Assembly: GCF_927798095.1 (NCBI RefSeq)
Contig: NZ_CAKMMF010000034.1
Coordinates: forward strand, 7,365 to 54,520
Direction of reading: 5' to 3'
Origin: Paenibacillus plantiphilus
GTDB lineage: Bacteria; Bacillota; Bacilli; Paenibacillales; Paenibacillaceae
DNA: 47,156 nucleotides
The position numbers were made by a program, and so were the translations under genes. Positions 18,953-28,855 of this stretch are shown piece by piece; position 1 is the first letter of the stretch; every line of letters begins with the position of its first letter. A model generated the notes under the pieces. That model was not told the DNA's origin. It ran no database searches and saw only the letters and a list, made by a program, of their open reading frames with translations.

Positions 18953-19729
18953 TTAAACGCCTCCCATTTCTCCGGATTCATACATGAGACAGGCAAGTCC
19001 AACCATCGCCGCCGTCTCCGTGCGCAGAATGCGCTTGCCAAGCCCGACGACAACCGCGCCGGCATTCTCCGCCTCCGCCGCCTCGCGCTCCGTGAATCCG
19101 CCTTCCGGACCAACAATAAGCAGCAGTCTCAGCTGCTCTACATGGGAGCCCTCGCGGGAACGGTAATCGCGAACGGCGTCGCGCAAGCCAGCGCCACCTG
19201 ATCCGCCTTCCTTCTCGTAGCAAAACAATACCAAATCATAAGCTGCCGCTGCAGCAATCAGCTGGCGCCATGTCTTTACCGGCTCCACCGTCGGAATACG
19301 GCTGCGGTGCGCTTGCTCCGCCGCTTCCTTGGCGATCTTGCTCCAGCGCTCCAGACGCTTCGCTTCCTTCTTATTATCATACTGGACAATCATCCGTTCG
19401 GACTGGAAAGGAAGGAATGCCGCCGCTCCAATCTCTGTCCCCTTCTGAATGACCAGTTCCATCTTATCGCCTTTAGGCAAGCTCTGCGCTATCGTCACAG
19501 CCCATAGCGGCTCACCGTCCATCGGCAGCCAGGCTGCTATGTCCGCTTCCACCCGATCAGGCGCAGCAGCTCGAATGACAGCTTTAGCTGCCCTCGCCTC
19601 GCCATCGCTGACGATGATTTCATCGCCTGGCTCCATCCGCATGACCCTCACTGCATGATGCGCGTCATCGCCCGACAGAATAACCTCATTATCGCCAAGC
19701 TGTGCTGGCGTTACAAAATATCGTTGCAT
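18953..19729 (-). CDS. rsmE: 16S rRNA (uracil-1498-N3)-methyltransferase
   Basis: SPOUT-class methyltransferase for m3U1498 in the decoding region of 16S rRNA. 258 aa, a normal length. N-terminal PUA-like part (residues 1-70), then the trefoil-knot motifs: LPKGDKMELVIQKGTEIG, LLLIVGPEGGFTEREA and GLGKRILRTETAAM near the C-terminus, which bind SAM. ATG 19729 is the only early start. Followed at 5 bp by mtaB. The 147-bp gap upstream (19730-19876) shows only a weak G+C hairpin with an interrupted U run and no clear promoter. Confidence 0.95.
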   Translation of the reverse strand: MQRYFVTPAQLGDNEVILSGDDAHHAVRVMRMEPGDEIIVSDGEARAAKAVIRAAAPDRVEADIAAWLPMDGEPLWAVTIAQSLPKGDKMELVIQKGTEIGAAAFLPFQSERMIVQYDNKKEAKRLERWSKIAKEAAEQAHRSRIPTVEPVKTWRQLIAAAAAYDLVLFCYEKEGGSGGAGLRDAVRDYRSREGSHVEQLRLLLIVGPEGGFTEREAAEAENAGAVVVGLGKRILRTETAAMVGLACLMYESGEMGGV

Positions 19730-19876
19730 CGCTATTTAACCCTTCGACAATTAATAGTAATAAAGCAAAGAAAGAGCTCCGAGAAGCCCCAATTTTCATC
19801 TTACACGTTTTATGCCCGATGCGCTACAGATTTAAACATTTTCCAAGTGGACTCGAATTCTGCTGCCCACTTCAAC

Positions 19877-20575
19877 CTAGACACCGCTCCATAGGTCGCC
19901 CCAGTACACAGGATCAAAGACAATTTCATACGTTCCTGCGAAGAAACCGAAGATTTCGAGCCATACTTTGAATAATGGCGTTAATGTCACTTCGCGCAGC
20001 TGCGGAATAAACACGATGAGCAGGAATACAAAGACACCCCAATGCGCATTCTGATCCATCTTGTGCCGGACATCCAGCGGAACGAGATCTTGTATAATTC
20101 GGTAACCGTCAAGCGGAGGTATTGGAAGTAAATTGAACAAGAACAATAGAATATTAAGCGTGATCAAATAGTACGAGAAATGCCCGATTGCCTGATACAC
20201 ACCTGGCGAAGCCGATTCCAGCACGCCAAATTGATTCAGCATATAAACAGCCAATATACCAATCCCGGCAATCAGCAAATTGCTCAACGGTCCAACAGCG
20301 GATACAACGATGCCCATCAGTCGCGGATGCTTGAATCTGCCCCTGTTGACCGGCACGGGCTTCGCCCATCCGAAGCCTGCGACCAGAATAAGAATCGTAC
20401 CGAGCACATCAAGATGCACGCGAGGATTAAGTGTAACACGGCCTGCATCATACGCAGTCCGGTCACCGAATTTATAAGCGCTGTAAGCATGTGCAAACTC
20501 ATGAACGGTAAATGCGATCACAAGTGTTAGAAAGATAAATGGCAAATCCTCGAATGGATACCAAAGAAAATTCAC
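19877..20575 (-). CDS. Site-2 protease family membrane protein (M50)
   Basis: Integral membrane zinc metalloprotease-like protein, about 232 aa with five or six hydrophobic segments. HExxH metal motif in FTVHEFAHAYSAYKFGD near the N-terminus, SAVGPLSNLLIA in the middle, and the third ligand region LPIPPLDGYRI. This small, PDZ-less M50 subgroup is common in Bacillales; substrates are generally unknown. The frame extends to an ATG at 20599, but GTG 20575 (then NFLWYPFED) has GGGAGG 6-7 nt upstream and is preferred. The neighbouring methyltransferase genes suggest no functional link. Confidence 0.88.
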   Translation of the reverse strand: MNFLWYPFEDLPFIFLTLVIAFTVHEFAHAYSAYKFGDRTAYDAGRVTLNPRVHLDVLGTILILVAGFGWAKPVPVNRGRFKHPRLMGIVVSAVGPLSNLLIAGIGILAVYMLNQFGVLESASPGVYQAIGHFSYYLITLNILLFLFNLLPIPPLDGYRIIQDLVPLDVRHKMDQNAHWGVFVFLLIVFIPQLREVTLTPLFKVWLEIFGFFAGTYEIVFDPVYWGDLWSGV

Positions 20576-20683
20576 TGACCGGCCTCCCAATCTGCCCATA
20601 GCCCATTAGAAACAAGATAAGAGCAGTTATAAAGTTTATTTCGTTATTTGCTGCCTGGTGTGCAAGTGCTCCTATTGAATCAA

Positions 20684-21667
20684 TTACGCCGGCTTAACTG
20701 CAACGAATGCGATCCAGTCCTGATCCCGCTGGCGGTCGACAATTGTGAATCCCGCTGCCTGCAGCCCTGCATCGACATCCGCTTCCTTATTCTTGTAAAT
20801 GCCTGATGCAATATAAGTTCCACCCGGCTTCAAAGCAGCGTATACATCATCCACGAACAGCAAAATAATTTCTGCCAGTATATTCGCAACGATCAGATCA
20901 ACTGGAACCGTTACTTGAATCGGCAGCTCCGCAGCCCCTTGAACTTCACTGTTCTGAAGTACGCCCAGCAGATCGCTCAGTCCAACCTGAATGTCAGCAT
21001 CCAGACCGTTAAGCCGCACATTCTCCGTCGCGGAGGATACAGCAACAGGGTCCAGGTCGAGCGCCAGAACCCGTCTTGCTCCAAGACGAATAGCGCCGAT
21101 AGCAAGGATGCCGGAGCCTGTCCCTACATCGATAACTTCCTCATCACCGCGAATAACCGATTCCAGTGTGCGAAGACAAAGCGCCGTAGTAGGATGCGTG
21201 CCTGTTCCAAAGGCCATGCCGGGATCAAGCTCAATGATCTGCTCACCAGGAGAAGCTGTATACTCCTCCCATGTCGGCTTTATCGTCAGTCTCTCAGAAA
21301 CCCGAATTGGCTTAAAATACTGCTTCCAAGCGTTAGCCCAGTCTTCTTCATCGACAATCACACAAGAGATCGCATAATCGCCGGTATCAATATCAAATTC
21401 GCTAAGCTCATCAATCCGCGGACGCAGCTCCTGCTCGATAGAAGCAATATCCGACTCCTCTGCGAAATAGCCTTTTATAACCGCCCTGCCTTCCGGAATG
21501 TCATTTAGCGGCACCTCGTACCATTGGCCAAGGGATGTGTCCCGCTGCTTGTTCAACGTGCCGGATTCTTCAATGGATACGCCCCCGGCGCCCAATTCAT
21601 GTAAAAAATTAGATATCATCTCGATCGACTCTTCTGTTGTCGAGATTGTAAGCTCATGCCATTTCAC
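20684..21667 (-). CDS. prmA: Ribosomal protein L11 methyltransferase
   Basis: Methylates ribosomal protein L11 on several amino groups. About 327 aa. N-terminal substrate-recognition domain (KWHELTISTTEESIE), then the SAM fold: GMAFGTGTHPTT, VIDVGTGSGILAIGA, VLALDLDPVAV and the catalytic-motif region DLIVANILAEI. The open frame starts at a TTG (21685), but GTG 21667 with GGGAGG about 10 nt upstream matches the family start. It is the yqeT position of the dnaK-yqeV block; it is separated from dnaJ here by two small genes and a terminator. Confidence 0.95.
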   Translation of the reverse strand: MKWHELTISTTEESIEMISNFLHELGAGGVSIEESGTLNKQRDTSLGQWYEVPLNDIPEGRAVIKGYFAEESDIASIEQELRPRIDELSEFDIDTGDYAISCVIVDEEDWANAWKQYFKPIRVSERLTIKPTWEEYTASPGEQIIELDPGMAFGTGTHPTTALCLRTLESVIRGDEEVIDVGTGSGILAIGAIRLGARRVLALDLDPVAVSSATENVRLNGLDADIQVGLSDLLGVLQNSEVQGAAELPIQVTVPVDLIVANILAEIILLFVDDVYAALKPGGTYIASGIYKNKEADVDAGLQAAGFTIVDRQRDQDWIAFVAVKPA

Positions 21668-21708
21668 TATCGTACAGCCTCCCAAAGTATTTCTGCGTTA
21701 TCTTTCCT

Positions 21709-21737
21709 ATTTTACACCAGATAAGCCCTTCACACAA
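21709..21737 (-). promoter_or_regulatory. Putative sigma-A promoter for prmA
   Basis: Minus-strand TTGTGT (21732-21737), 17-nt spacer, TAAAAT (21709-21714), about 40 bp before the GTG start. The -35 overlaps the U run of the preceding terminator. Confidence 0.55.
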
Positions 21738-21777
21738 AAAGAGAGCTTGAGCAGCCATAATGACCGCCCAAGCTCTC
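21734..21777 (-). terminator. Intrinsic terminator of the YfhD/64-aa operon
   Basis: Perfect 9-bp stem GAGAGCTTG/CAAGCTCTC with a 19-nt loop, followed on the minus strand by UUUUUGUG. It lies 90 bp after the 64-aa gene and just before the prmA promoter. Confidence 0.85.
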
Positions 21778-21866
21778 CTCGAAGTTCTCCACTCATAACC
21801 GCAGCTACTGCTTACCTGAGCCGTCATGTACAACCGGTCCAAGAATGGCCGATGCACAAGGCCTGT

Positions 21867-22061
21867 TCACAGCTGCGCCGTTCCACCAGTATCCCGAATG
21901 AGATGAAGAGCGCGATCAATTAGCTCATCCTCCACCGTTGCGGTGAATGAAGCGCCATCGCCGTTCTCCTCCAGCTCCAAGATTCTTAACGCTTGAAGCT
22001 TGAGCCCTGCTTCGCGGGCACCGCTGCCATTCGGAAAGCTTGCATGAATACGAGATGTCAT
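21867..22061 (-). CDS. Conserved small hypothetical protein, 64 aa
   Basis: 64 aa, beginning MTSRIHASFPNGSGAREAG and containing KLQALRILELEENGDG, then an acidic TVEDELIDRALHLIRDTGG end. No signal peptide or membrane segment. The alternating strand/helix pattern looks like a small alpha/beta domain of the kind seen in spore- or stress-related peptides, but I do not recognise a family with confidence. It follows the YfhD-like gene by 15 bp with AAGGA about 10 nt before its ATG, and a strong terminator closes the pair, supporting it as a real, co-transcribed gene. Confidence 0.65.
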   Translation of the reverse strand: MTSRIHASFPNGSGAREAGLKLQALRILELEENGDGASFTATVEDELIDRALHLIRDTGGTAQL

Positions 22062-22076
22062 ACAGTGGCGTTCCTT

Positions 22077-22241
22077 CTACTCTTGCTCTTGCTGGTTTTG
22101 TTGATTCTGATCGGCACGGGCAGCACGCTTCTGGGCTTGCTGATCGTTCGTATCAGCCAATGCTTCGGAGAACTCGACATCCTCGTTTTGGCCTGCTGGC
22201 AAGTTAGAGTAATTTTGATTGTTCTGGTTTTGTTCGGTCAT
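22077..22241 (-). CDS. YfhD-like small acidic protein
   Basis: 54 aa, very hydrophilic and rich in Asn and Gln at both ends. The core DVEFSEALADTNDQQAQKRA matches the YfhD family pattern (DVEFSxELAD...EAQxRA) known from spore formers. No cysteines or membrane segments, so probably a soluble small protein; its role is not established. The frame is open to 22310, but ATG 22241 (MTEQNQNNQN) has a perfect GGAGG 7 nt upstream. It forms a two-gene operon with the 64-aa gene. I could not assign a sporulation sigma promoter upstream. Confidence 0.75.
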   Translation of the reverse strand: MTEQNQNNQNYSNLPAGQNEDVEFSEALADTNDQQAQKRAARADQNQQNQQEQE

Positions 22242-22375
22242 GTCTATTCCTCCTTCCCTTGGACAGTAGGTTCTTGTGTCACAAAGGATAGGATAAACCA
22301 ACATTCCCATAACTATACATGAAGCAAAGATTTCCTGTTAAATTTTTGGCTCTACATGCGAACAGAGCGGAGGGT

Positions 22376-22490
22376 CGGAGGGTTTCTGGAGAAACGACAG
22401 TGTTCGCCTTTAAAGCCCGATCTCAACCTATAATCACCCTTCAGATAAGAAATCGGGCTTTAACAGCGATCGGAAGAACCCTCCGAACCC
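22376..22490. repeat. Stem-loop element with conserved flanks, copy 1
   Basis: Nested inverted repeat between dnaJ and the YfhD-like gene. Outer arms are GGAGGGTTTCT (from 22377) against AGAACCCTCC (ending 22484). The inner perfect 10-bp stem is AAAGCCCGAT (22412-22421) / ATCGGGCTTT (22452-22461) around a 30-nt loop. The inner stem is flanked by TCGCCTTT on the left and AACAGCGATCGGAAGAAC on the right. Those flanks recur at 28.7 kb around a different stem (see copy 2), so this is a dispersed structured element. The rest of the 285-bp gap (22242-22526) presumably holds the promoter of the YfhD-like gene. Confidence 0.8.
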
Positions 22491-22526
22491 GTAGCGCCTT
22501 GTTCTTCGAAAGCCAAATTGATCTGA

Positions 22527-23663
22527 TTAATCTCCGCGAAAAGCCTTTTTCATCCGGTCAAAAATGGATTCATGATGCTCTTCCTGCGCCGGAGCGGACC
22601 CATGACCTGCAAACTGGCTCAGAAGCTCCTTCTGCTCATCCGTCAGCTTCGTCGGTGTTACGACCGTCACTTTGACGTGCTGGTCACCTTGACCATAGCC
22701 GCGAAGACGCGGAACACCCTTGCCCTTCAAGCGGAAATAAGTGCCCGTTTGCGTCCCGCCAGGAATTTTGAGCTTCACCTTCTCAGACAGCGTCGGAATC
22801 TCAATCTCATCGCCAAGCGCCGCTTGGGCGAAAGTAAGCGGAACCTCACAATAAATATCATCGCCCTCACGCTCGAAGAAATCATGCGCCTTGACACGAA
22901 TCACGATATACAAATCTCCTGCCGGACCGCCGCGGAGTCCGCCTTCACCTTCACCGGTCAAACGGATTTGCGCGCCCTCATCCACGCCTGCAGGAATTTT
23001 GACATTCAGCTTACGCTGACGCTTCACCTTGCCGGCGCCATGACAGGTACCGCATTTTTCCTTAATAATCCGGCCATTGCCGCCGCAATTCGTACACGCC
23101 CGTCTGTTCACCATACGGCCAAATGGCGTGTTCTGCACAACCTCCTGCTGGCCTGTACCGCGACAGACGGAGCAAGCCTCCGGCTTCGTTCCCGCCTTTG
23201 CTCCGGAGCCTACACAGGTGTCGCACGTCTCGGTGCGCGGAATCGTAATTTCGGTTTCCTTGCCGAAGACCGCTTCCTTGAACTCAACAGTCATCGTATA
23301 CTGCAGATCATTGCCGCGCTGCGGCGCATTGGGATCACGGCGACCGCCACCGCCGCCACCGAAGAACATGTCGAAAATATCGCCGAAGCCGCCGCCGCCA
23401 AAATCAGCGCCACCACCGCCAAAGCCCTGATTGGGGTCCACATGCCCATGCCGATCATACGTAGCCCGTTTGCCGTCATCGCTCAGAACATCGTACGCTT
23501 CCTTCATCTCTTTGAACTTATCCTCAGCATCCGCCGATTTGTTCACATCCGGATGGTATTCTCGCGCCAGCTTGCGATAAGCCTTCTTAATCTCGTCATC
23601 GGAAGCTTCTTTCCCGACGCCAAGCACCTCATAATAATCCCGCTTGTTTGCCAACTCCGTCAC
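22527..23663 (-). CDS. dnaJ: Chaperone protein DnaJ
   Basis: Hsp40 co-chaperone that delivers substrates to DnaK and stimulates its ATPase. 378 aa, full length. J domain residues 8-70 with HPD at 37-39 ([10 protein letters not shown]); Gly/Phe-rich region about 78-107; four zinc-finger repeats at Cys147/150, 164/167, 190/193 and 204/207; C-terminal substrate-binding domain. The start is GTG 23663 with AAGGAG about 5 nt upstream. It follows dnaK, but a strong hairpin lies between them, so its level may be set separately from hrcA-grpE-dnaK. Confidence 0.97.
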   Translation of the reverse strand: MTELANKRDYYEVLGVGKEASDDEIKKAYRKLAREYHPDVNKSADAEDKFKEMKEAYDVLSDDGKRATYDRHGHVDPNQGFGGGGADFGGGGFGDIFDMFFGGGGGGRRDPNAPQRGNDLQYTMTVEFKEAVFGKETEITIPRTETCDTCVGSGAKAGTKPEACSVCRGTGQQEVVQNTPFGRMVNRRACTNCGGNGRIIKEKCGTCHGAGKVKRQRKLNVKIPAGVDEGAQIRLTGEGEGGLRGGPAGDLYIVIRVKAHDFFEREGDDIYCEVPLTFAQAALGDEIEIPTLSEKVKLKIPGGTQTGTYFRLKGKGVPRLRGYGQGDQHVKVTVVTPTKLTDEQKELLSQFAGHGSAPAQEEHHESIFDRMKKAFRGD

Positions 23664-23701
23664 CCCGTCTCCTTATTGCCGAACCAGTATCCAGACACAC
23701 G

Positions 23702-23743
23702 AAAAACGGCTGCGCCGTCCAGCACTCGGACGGCGCACCGTTT
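23702..23743 (-). terminator. Terminator/attenuator between dnaK and dnaJ
   Basis: On the minus strand a long GC-rich stem: arms 23705-23720 and 23728-23743, core GCGCCGTCC/GGACGGCGC with AACGG/CCGTT below one mismatch, 7-nt loop, then UUUUUC. It begins 12 bp after the dnaK stop. Confidence 0.8.
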
Positions 23744-23755
23744 GGCGTCTCAAAC

Positions 23756-25609
<1,854 letters not shown>

Positions 25610-25648
25610 TCATTATTTGTCAATTCATTTCATCCATTAGTCGAGAGA

Positions 25649-26236
25649 TTACCCGCTTACCTTGACCATTGCGGGACGCAGTACTTTATCCTTCAGCATA
25701 TAGCCCTTCTGAACTTCCTCAACGACGATGCCTTCCTCATGCTCTTCCGACTCCACCTGCATAATGGCTTGATGATAATCAGGATTGAAAGGCTGCCCTA
25801 CCGTTTCCATCTGCTTCAGGCCTTCCTGCTCTAATACCCCCACCAATTGCCGGAAAATCATATCGATGCCCTTGGAGAAGGAATCAGCTTCCCCGCCTCC
25901 GCTCTTCGCCGCTTCAATCGCGCGGTCAAAGTTGTCCACGACAGGCAGCAGCTCGCCAATCAGCTTCATAGAAGCATACTGGCCAAGCTCTTCCTTTTCC
26001 TTCAAAGTGCGTCGGCGGAAGTTGTCGAAGTCCGCCTGAGCCCGCAAATACCGCTGCTGATTCTCTTCCGCTAGAAGAGCCAGCTGCGCATAACGCGGAT
26101 CATCCTGGGAGCCTTCAAGAACAGTATCGCCATCCATTACTTCCGTCTGAGCTTCTGTATCCTGCCCAAGCTCGTTCGAAGCGTCTGCTGCTATATCTTT
26201 ATTTTCCTCGGTTGATTGTTGTTCATTCACGCTCAC
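25649..26236 (-). CDS. grpE: Nucleotide exchange factor GrpE
   Basis: Releases ADP from DnaK. About 195 aa. Acidic, disordered N-terminus; a long helical region with YLRAQADFDNFRRRTLKEKE; the beta domain with GQPFNPDYHQAIMQVES and a C-terminal VQKGYMLKDKVLRPAMVKV, all typical of GrpE. The open frame begins at GTG 26248, but the AGGAGG is directly against that codon, so the GTG at 26236 (about 11 nt after the AGGAGG) is the likely start; a GTG at 26230 is also possible. Lies between hrcA and dnaK. Confidence 0.95.
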   Translation of the reverse strand: MSVNEQQSTEENKDIAADASNELGQDTEAQTEVMDGDTVLEGSQDDPRYAQLALLAEENQQRYLRAQADFDNFRRRTLKEKEELGQYASMKLIGELLPVVDNFDRAIEAAKSGGGEADSFSKGIDMIFRQLVGVLEQEGLKQMETVGQPFNPDYHQAIMQVESEEHEEGIVVEEVQKGYMLKDKVLRPAMVKVSG

Positions 26237-26266
26237 GGAACGCTTCACCTCCTAATCATAGTCTCA

Positions 26267-27289
26267 TTATTTGGGCCGGCCAAGCAGCTTTGCCATGTCA
26301 GAGGACAGAACCTCAAGCAAGCCGATTACCTTGCCGTAATCCATCCTTGTCGGACCGAGTATTCCTATGGTGCCTAGCGATTGACCTTCAACCGAATAAG
26401 AAGCGGTTATTAAACTGCAGTTGTTAATGGCGACATGCGTGTTCTCCGTCCCTATGCGAACTTGAATGCCGCTTGGGAGCGAAGTAAACATCCGCATTAG
26501 CGTCGGTGTTTCGTCGAACAAATCCAGCAGTGTCTTGACCTTATCTACATCCTTGAACTCCGGCTGTGTCAGCATGTTCGTCGTCCCGCTCAGGAACATC
26601 CGATTCTCGTCCTCGCTCGTAAGCGCTTCGTCCAGCACGCCGAGCAGCATTTCACATTTGTCGACATATCGACCGAGCTCTTCGCCAACTTCTGTGTGCA
26701 TTCTCGACTTCAAGCGCACTAGCGGAACACCGATCAGCTTCGTGTTCAGAATGTTGACCGCTCTCTCGATATCCCCCATTGACATGTCAGTCGGAATCGA
26801 TATGGTTCTATTCTCTACATGTCCGGTATTTGTTACTACAATAGCAACAGCCGAATCCGAGCTGATCGGAATAAGCTGAAAGTGCTTCAGAGAATTCGAG
26901 AATGTCTCCGGGCCGAGTACAATAGAAGTGTAGTTGGTCAGATTGGAAAGGATCATCGCAGCATGCTGGATGATTTGTTCGCTTTGATTCATTTTATCTG
27001 CGAAATAAGAACGGATTGTAGATAAATCCTGTTCATTCACTTCGCCATGCTTCACCAGATGATCCACATAATAACGATACCCTTTAATGGATGGAATACG
27101 TCCTGCCGAGGTGTGAGGCTGTTCCAGAAAGCCGAGATCTTCAAGATCGGCCATTTCATTGCGGATCGTCGCCGGACTGTAGCCGACATCGCCGCGCTTG
27201 GATATGCTTCGCGAGCCGACAGGCTCTGCGGAGCGGATGTAGTCATCGATGATAGCATTCAAGATCATGCGCTGTCGTTCTGTTAACAT
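26267..27289 (-). CDS. hrcA: Heat-inducible transcription repressor HrcA
   Basis: Repressor of the class I heat-shock genes; it binds CIRCE and needs GroEL for activity. 340 aa. N-terminal winged helix with VGSRSISKRG and YSPATIRNEMADLEDLGFLEQPHTSAGRIPS, which is diagnostic; GAF-like middle; C-terminal IGILGPTRMDYGKVIGLLE. First gene of its operon, and its own CIRCE is 61 bp upstream of the start, so it is autoregulated. Confidence 0.97.
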   Translation of the reverse strand: MLTERQRMILNAIIDDYIRSAEPVGSRSISKRGDVGYSPATIRNEMADLEDLGFLEQPHTSAGRIPSIKGYRYYVDHLVKHGEVNEQDLSTIRSYFADKMNQSEQIIQHAAMILSNLTNYTSIVLGPETFSNSLKHFQLIPISSDSAVAIVVTNTGHVENRTISIPTDMSMGDIERAVNILNTKLIGVPLVRLKSRMHTEVGEELGRYVDKCEMLLGVLDEALTSEDENRMFLSGTTNMLTQPEFKDVDKVKTLLDLFDETPTLMRMFTSLPSGIQVRIGTENTHVAINNCSLITASYSVEGQSLGTIGILGPTRMDYGKVIGLLEVLSSDMAKLLGRPK

Positions 27290-27349
27290 CGCTGCTCCCC
27301 CTGTTCATTCATCCTTGGGCATTCCCGTTATCGTGTTCTACCCTGTTCG

Positions 27350-27376
27350 TTAGCACTCATTGTCGTCGAGTGCTAA
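27350..27376 (-). promoter_or_regulatory. CIRCE operator (HrcA binding site)
   Basis: Perfect TTAGCACTC-N9-GAGTGCTAA inverted repeat, the full consensus. It lies just downstream of the -10 box, spanning the expected transcription start region of the hrcA operon. Confidence 0.97.
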
Positions 27377-27387
27377 TCATTACTACA

Positions 27388-27417
27388 AAAATACCAAACT
27401 GACTTGCCAATTGTCAA
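27388..27417 (-). promoter_or_regulatory. Sigma-A promoter of the hrcA operon
   Basis: Minus strand TTGACA (27412-27417), 18-nt spacer, TATTTT (27388-27393), with CIRCE starting about 12 nt further on. The -35 is part of the terminator stem of the preceding acetyltransferase gene. Confidence 0.7.
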
Positions 27418-27424
27418 GTCAGTT
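27388..27424 (-). terminator. Terminator of the GNAT gene, overlapping its stop and the hrcA -35
   Basis: Perfect 10-bp stem AACTGACTTG/CAAGTCAGTT (27397-27406 and 27415-27424), 8-nt loop, then UGGUAUUUUUG on the minus strand. The TGA stop of the acetyltransferase (27419-27421) lies within the first arm. Confidence 0.65.
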
Positions 27425-27886
27425 CAGCGTTTTAAGTACAGCTATTTCATCGCAAGCGTGCTGCTTGGGACAATTCACGCAATCGGTCCATACTTTCTCA
27501 GGGAAAATCTCTTTGTCTACGACCGTGAAGCCATTCTTCTGAAAGAAACGAGCCTCATAGGTTAGCGCCATAACTTTGGGAATACGCTGCTCCCTGGCTT
27601 CTCCGAGCAGGAAGTCGATTAGCTTGCTGCCGATGCCAAATCCCTTGTACCCCTCTGAAATGCCTAGCGAGCGAACCTCAACAAGATCCGTTCCCAATCT
27701 GCATAACGAGCCGCAGCCAACCACTGTCCCCTCAACCTCAGCAACGACAAAGGTATCAATCTGACGCAGCAGCACCTCGCGAGAGCGCGGCAGCATAATC
27801 CCTTTCGCAGCATAATCCGCAATCAACTCTACTAATATCTCTACGTCATCCGCCGTAGCCTTTCTGCATACCGCTTGCATGCCCAT
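27419..27886 (-). CDS. GNAT family N-acetyltransferase
   Basis: About 155-aa acetyl-CoA-dependent acyltransferase. It resembles the stand-alone N-acetyltransferases often annotated as ArgA-like: EVRSLGISEGYKGFGIGSKL carries the Q/R-x-x-G-x-G/A acetyl-CoA loop; the C-terminus has FFQKNGFTVVDKEIFPEKVW followed by a cysteine cluster (DCVNCPKQHACDE) that could bind metal. The substrate cannot be fixed from sequence; glutamate is possible. The frame is open to 27946, but ATG 27886 or 27880 after a G-rich site is the likely start. Lies directly upstream of hrcA, separated by a terminator. Confidence 0.85.
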   Translation of the reverse strand: MGMQAVCRKATADDVEILVELIADYAAKGIMLPRSREVLLRQIDTFVVAEVEGTVVGCGSLCRLGTDLVEVRSLGISEGYKGFGIGSKLIDFLLGEAREQRIPKVMALTYEARFFQKNGFTVVDKEIFPEKVWTDCVNCPKQHACDEIAVLKTLN

Positions 27887-28025
27887 CCCCCCGCTCAACT
27901 GCCTCCGAATATAAATCGATACGAATAAATATACAACAGCATGCATGAATGTACAAGAGAAATTTGAACATACTTCTCTATCGCATCTATAAAAATGTTG
28001 GTCTGTCGATCTCCCGCTTTCACTT

Positions 28026-28081
28026 TATAATGGAAATAGGAAAACAATCGGCCCGTCGCCATTGCGCGAATGAGCCGATTG
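28026..28081 (+). promoter_or_regulatory. -10 box and 5' UTR hairpin of the DinB-family gene
   Basis: A perfect TATAAT at 28026-28031 has no good -35. About 14 nt later an 8-bp stem CAATCGGC (28045-28052) / GCCGATTG (28074-28081) would form in the leader, upstream of the AGGAG site. No U run follows, so it is not a terminator. Confidence 0.4.
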
Positions 28082-28120
28082 CTATTGCAATATATCCCCT
28101 ATCAGGAGCGTGATAAAGAT

Positions 28121-28690
28121 ATGAAAGAACCTGCCGGACCGTCCAAGGGCAAAGACAACCAGTTGGCCGAGCTTACGCTTTCCCTCTCCATCCGTGATTT
28201 CCAAAGCCTGAAATCGCTTGGCGACAAGGCTATCGCCCAGCTGTCTGCAGACCAGCTTCACTGGTCTCCGCAGGCGAACTCCAACAGTATCGCAGTTATC
28301 GTGAATCATCTATCCGGCAATATGATCTCCAGATGGACTGATTTTCTGACTACTGACGGGGAGAAGGACTACCGGAATCGGGACCAGGAATTCGAGATCG
28401 ATGGGGCCACTCAAGCTGAGCTGCTTCAGCGCTGGGAGCATGGCTGGAAGGTGCTCCTGGCCACCCTCCTCAGCTTGCAGCCCGATGATCTGCTGGCAAC
28501 TGTGCGCATTCGCGGAGAAGCCCATACGGTTGTCCAAGCGATTCATCGCCAGATCGCCCATTACGGTTACCATGTCGGTCAAATCGTCTATATCGCCAAA
28601 GCATGCTGCGCCGAGCAATGGCAAAGTCTTAGCATTAAGAAGGGGGAGTCCGCTGCATTCAACGCAAAGCTGCGACAGCAAGAGCAATAA
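28121..28690 (+). CDS. DinB-superfamily protein (DUF1572-like)
   Basis: 189 aa, predicted four-helix DinB/YfiT-like fold. The metal-binding histidines are visible in IVNHLSGNMISRW (first) and HRQIAHYGYHVGQIVYIAK (second and third). The end, LSIKKGESAAFN, is typical of DUF1572 members. Members often act as thiol-dependent transferases (bacillithiol in Bacillales), but the substrate here is unknown. ATG 28121 has AGGAG 12 nt upstream; the longer frame from 28070 is less likely. It is transcribed divergently from the acetyltransferase and stands alone. Confidence 0.85.
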   Translation: MKEPAGPSKGKDNQLAELTLSLSIRDFQSLKSLGDKAIAQLSADQLHWSPQANSNSIAVIVNHLSGNMISRWTDFLTTDGEKDYRNRDQEFEIDGATQAELLQRWEHGWKVLLATLLSLQPDDLLATVRIRGEAHTVVQAIHRQIAHYGYHVGQIVYIAKACCAEQWQSLSIKKGESAAFNAKLRQQEQ

Positions 28691-28715
28691 CTAACCAGGC
28701 TGATTACCTCCAGCC

Positions 28716-28797
28716 GTCAGCGCTCGCCTTTGTTCCCGGAATTCCACCATAAACAACCTCAATTCAAGAATTCCGGGAACAACAGCGATCGTAAGAA
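28716..28797. repeat. Stem-loop element with conserved flanks, copy 2
   Basis: Between the DinB-family gene and the 3' end of hemW. Perfect 13-bp stem GTTCCCGGAATTC (28732-28744) / GAATTCCGGGAAC (28768-28780), 23-nt loop. Left flank TCGCCTTT (28724-28731) and right flank AACAGCGATCG (28781-28791) then AAGAAC are the same as in copy 1, while stem and loop are unrelated in sequence. The outer GGAGGGTT/AACCCTCC pairing of copy 1 is absent here. Confidence 0.8.
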
Positions 28798-28855
28798 CAT
28801 TCCCCAGCGCAGCGACTCCTTTGTTCCTTTCAATCGTTCAACTTATATAGCATCA

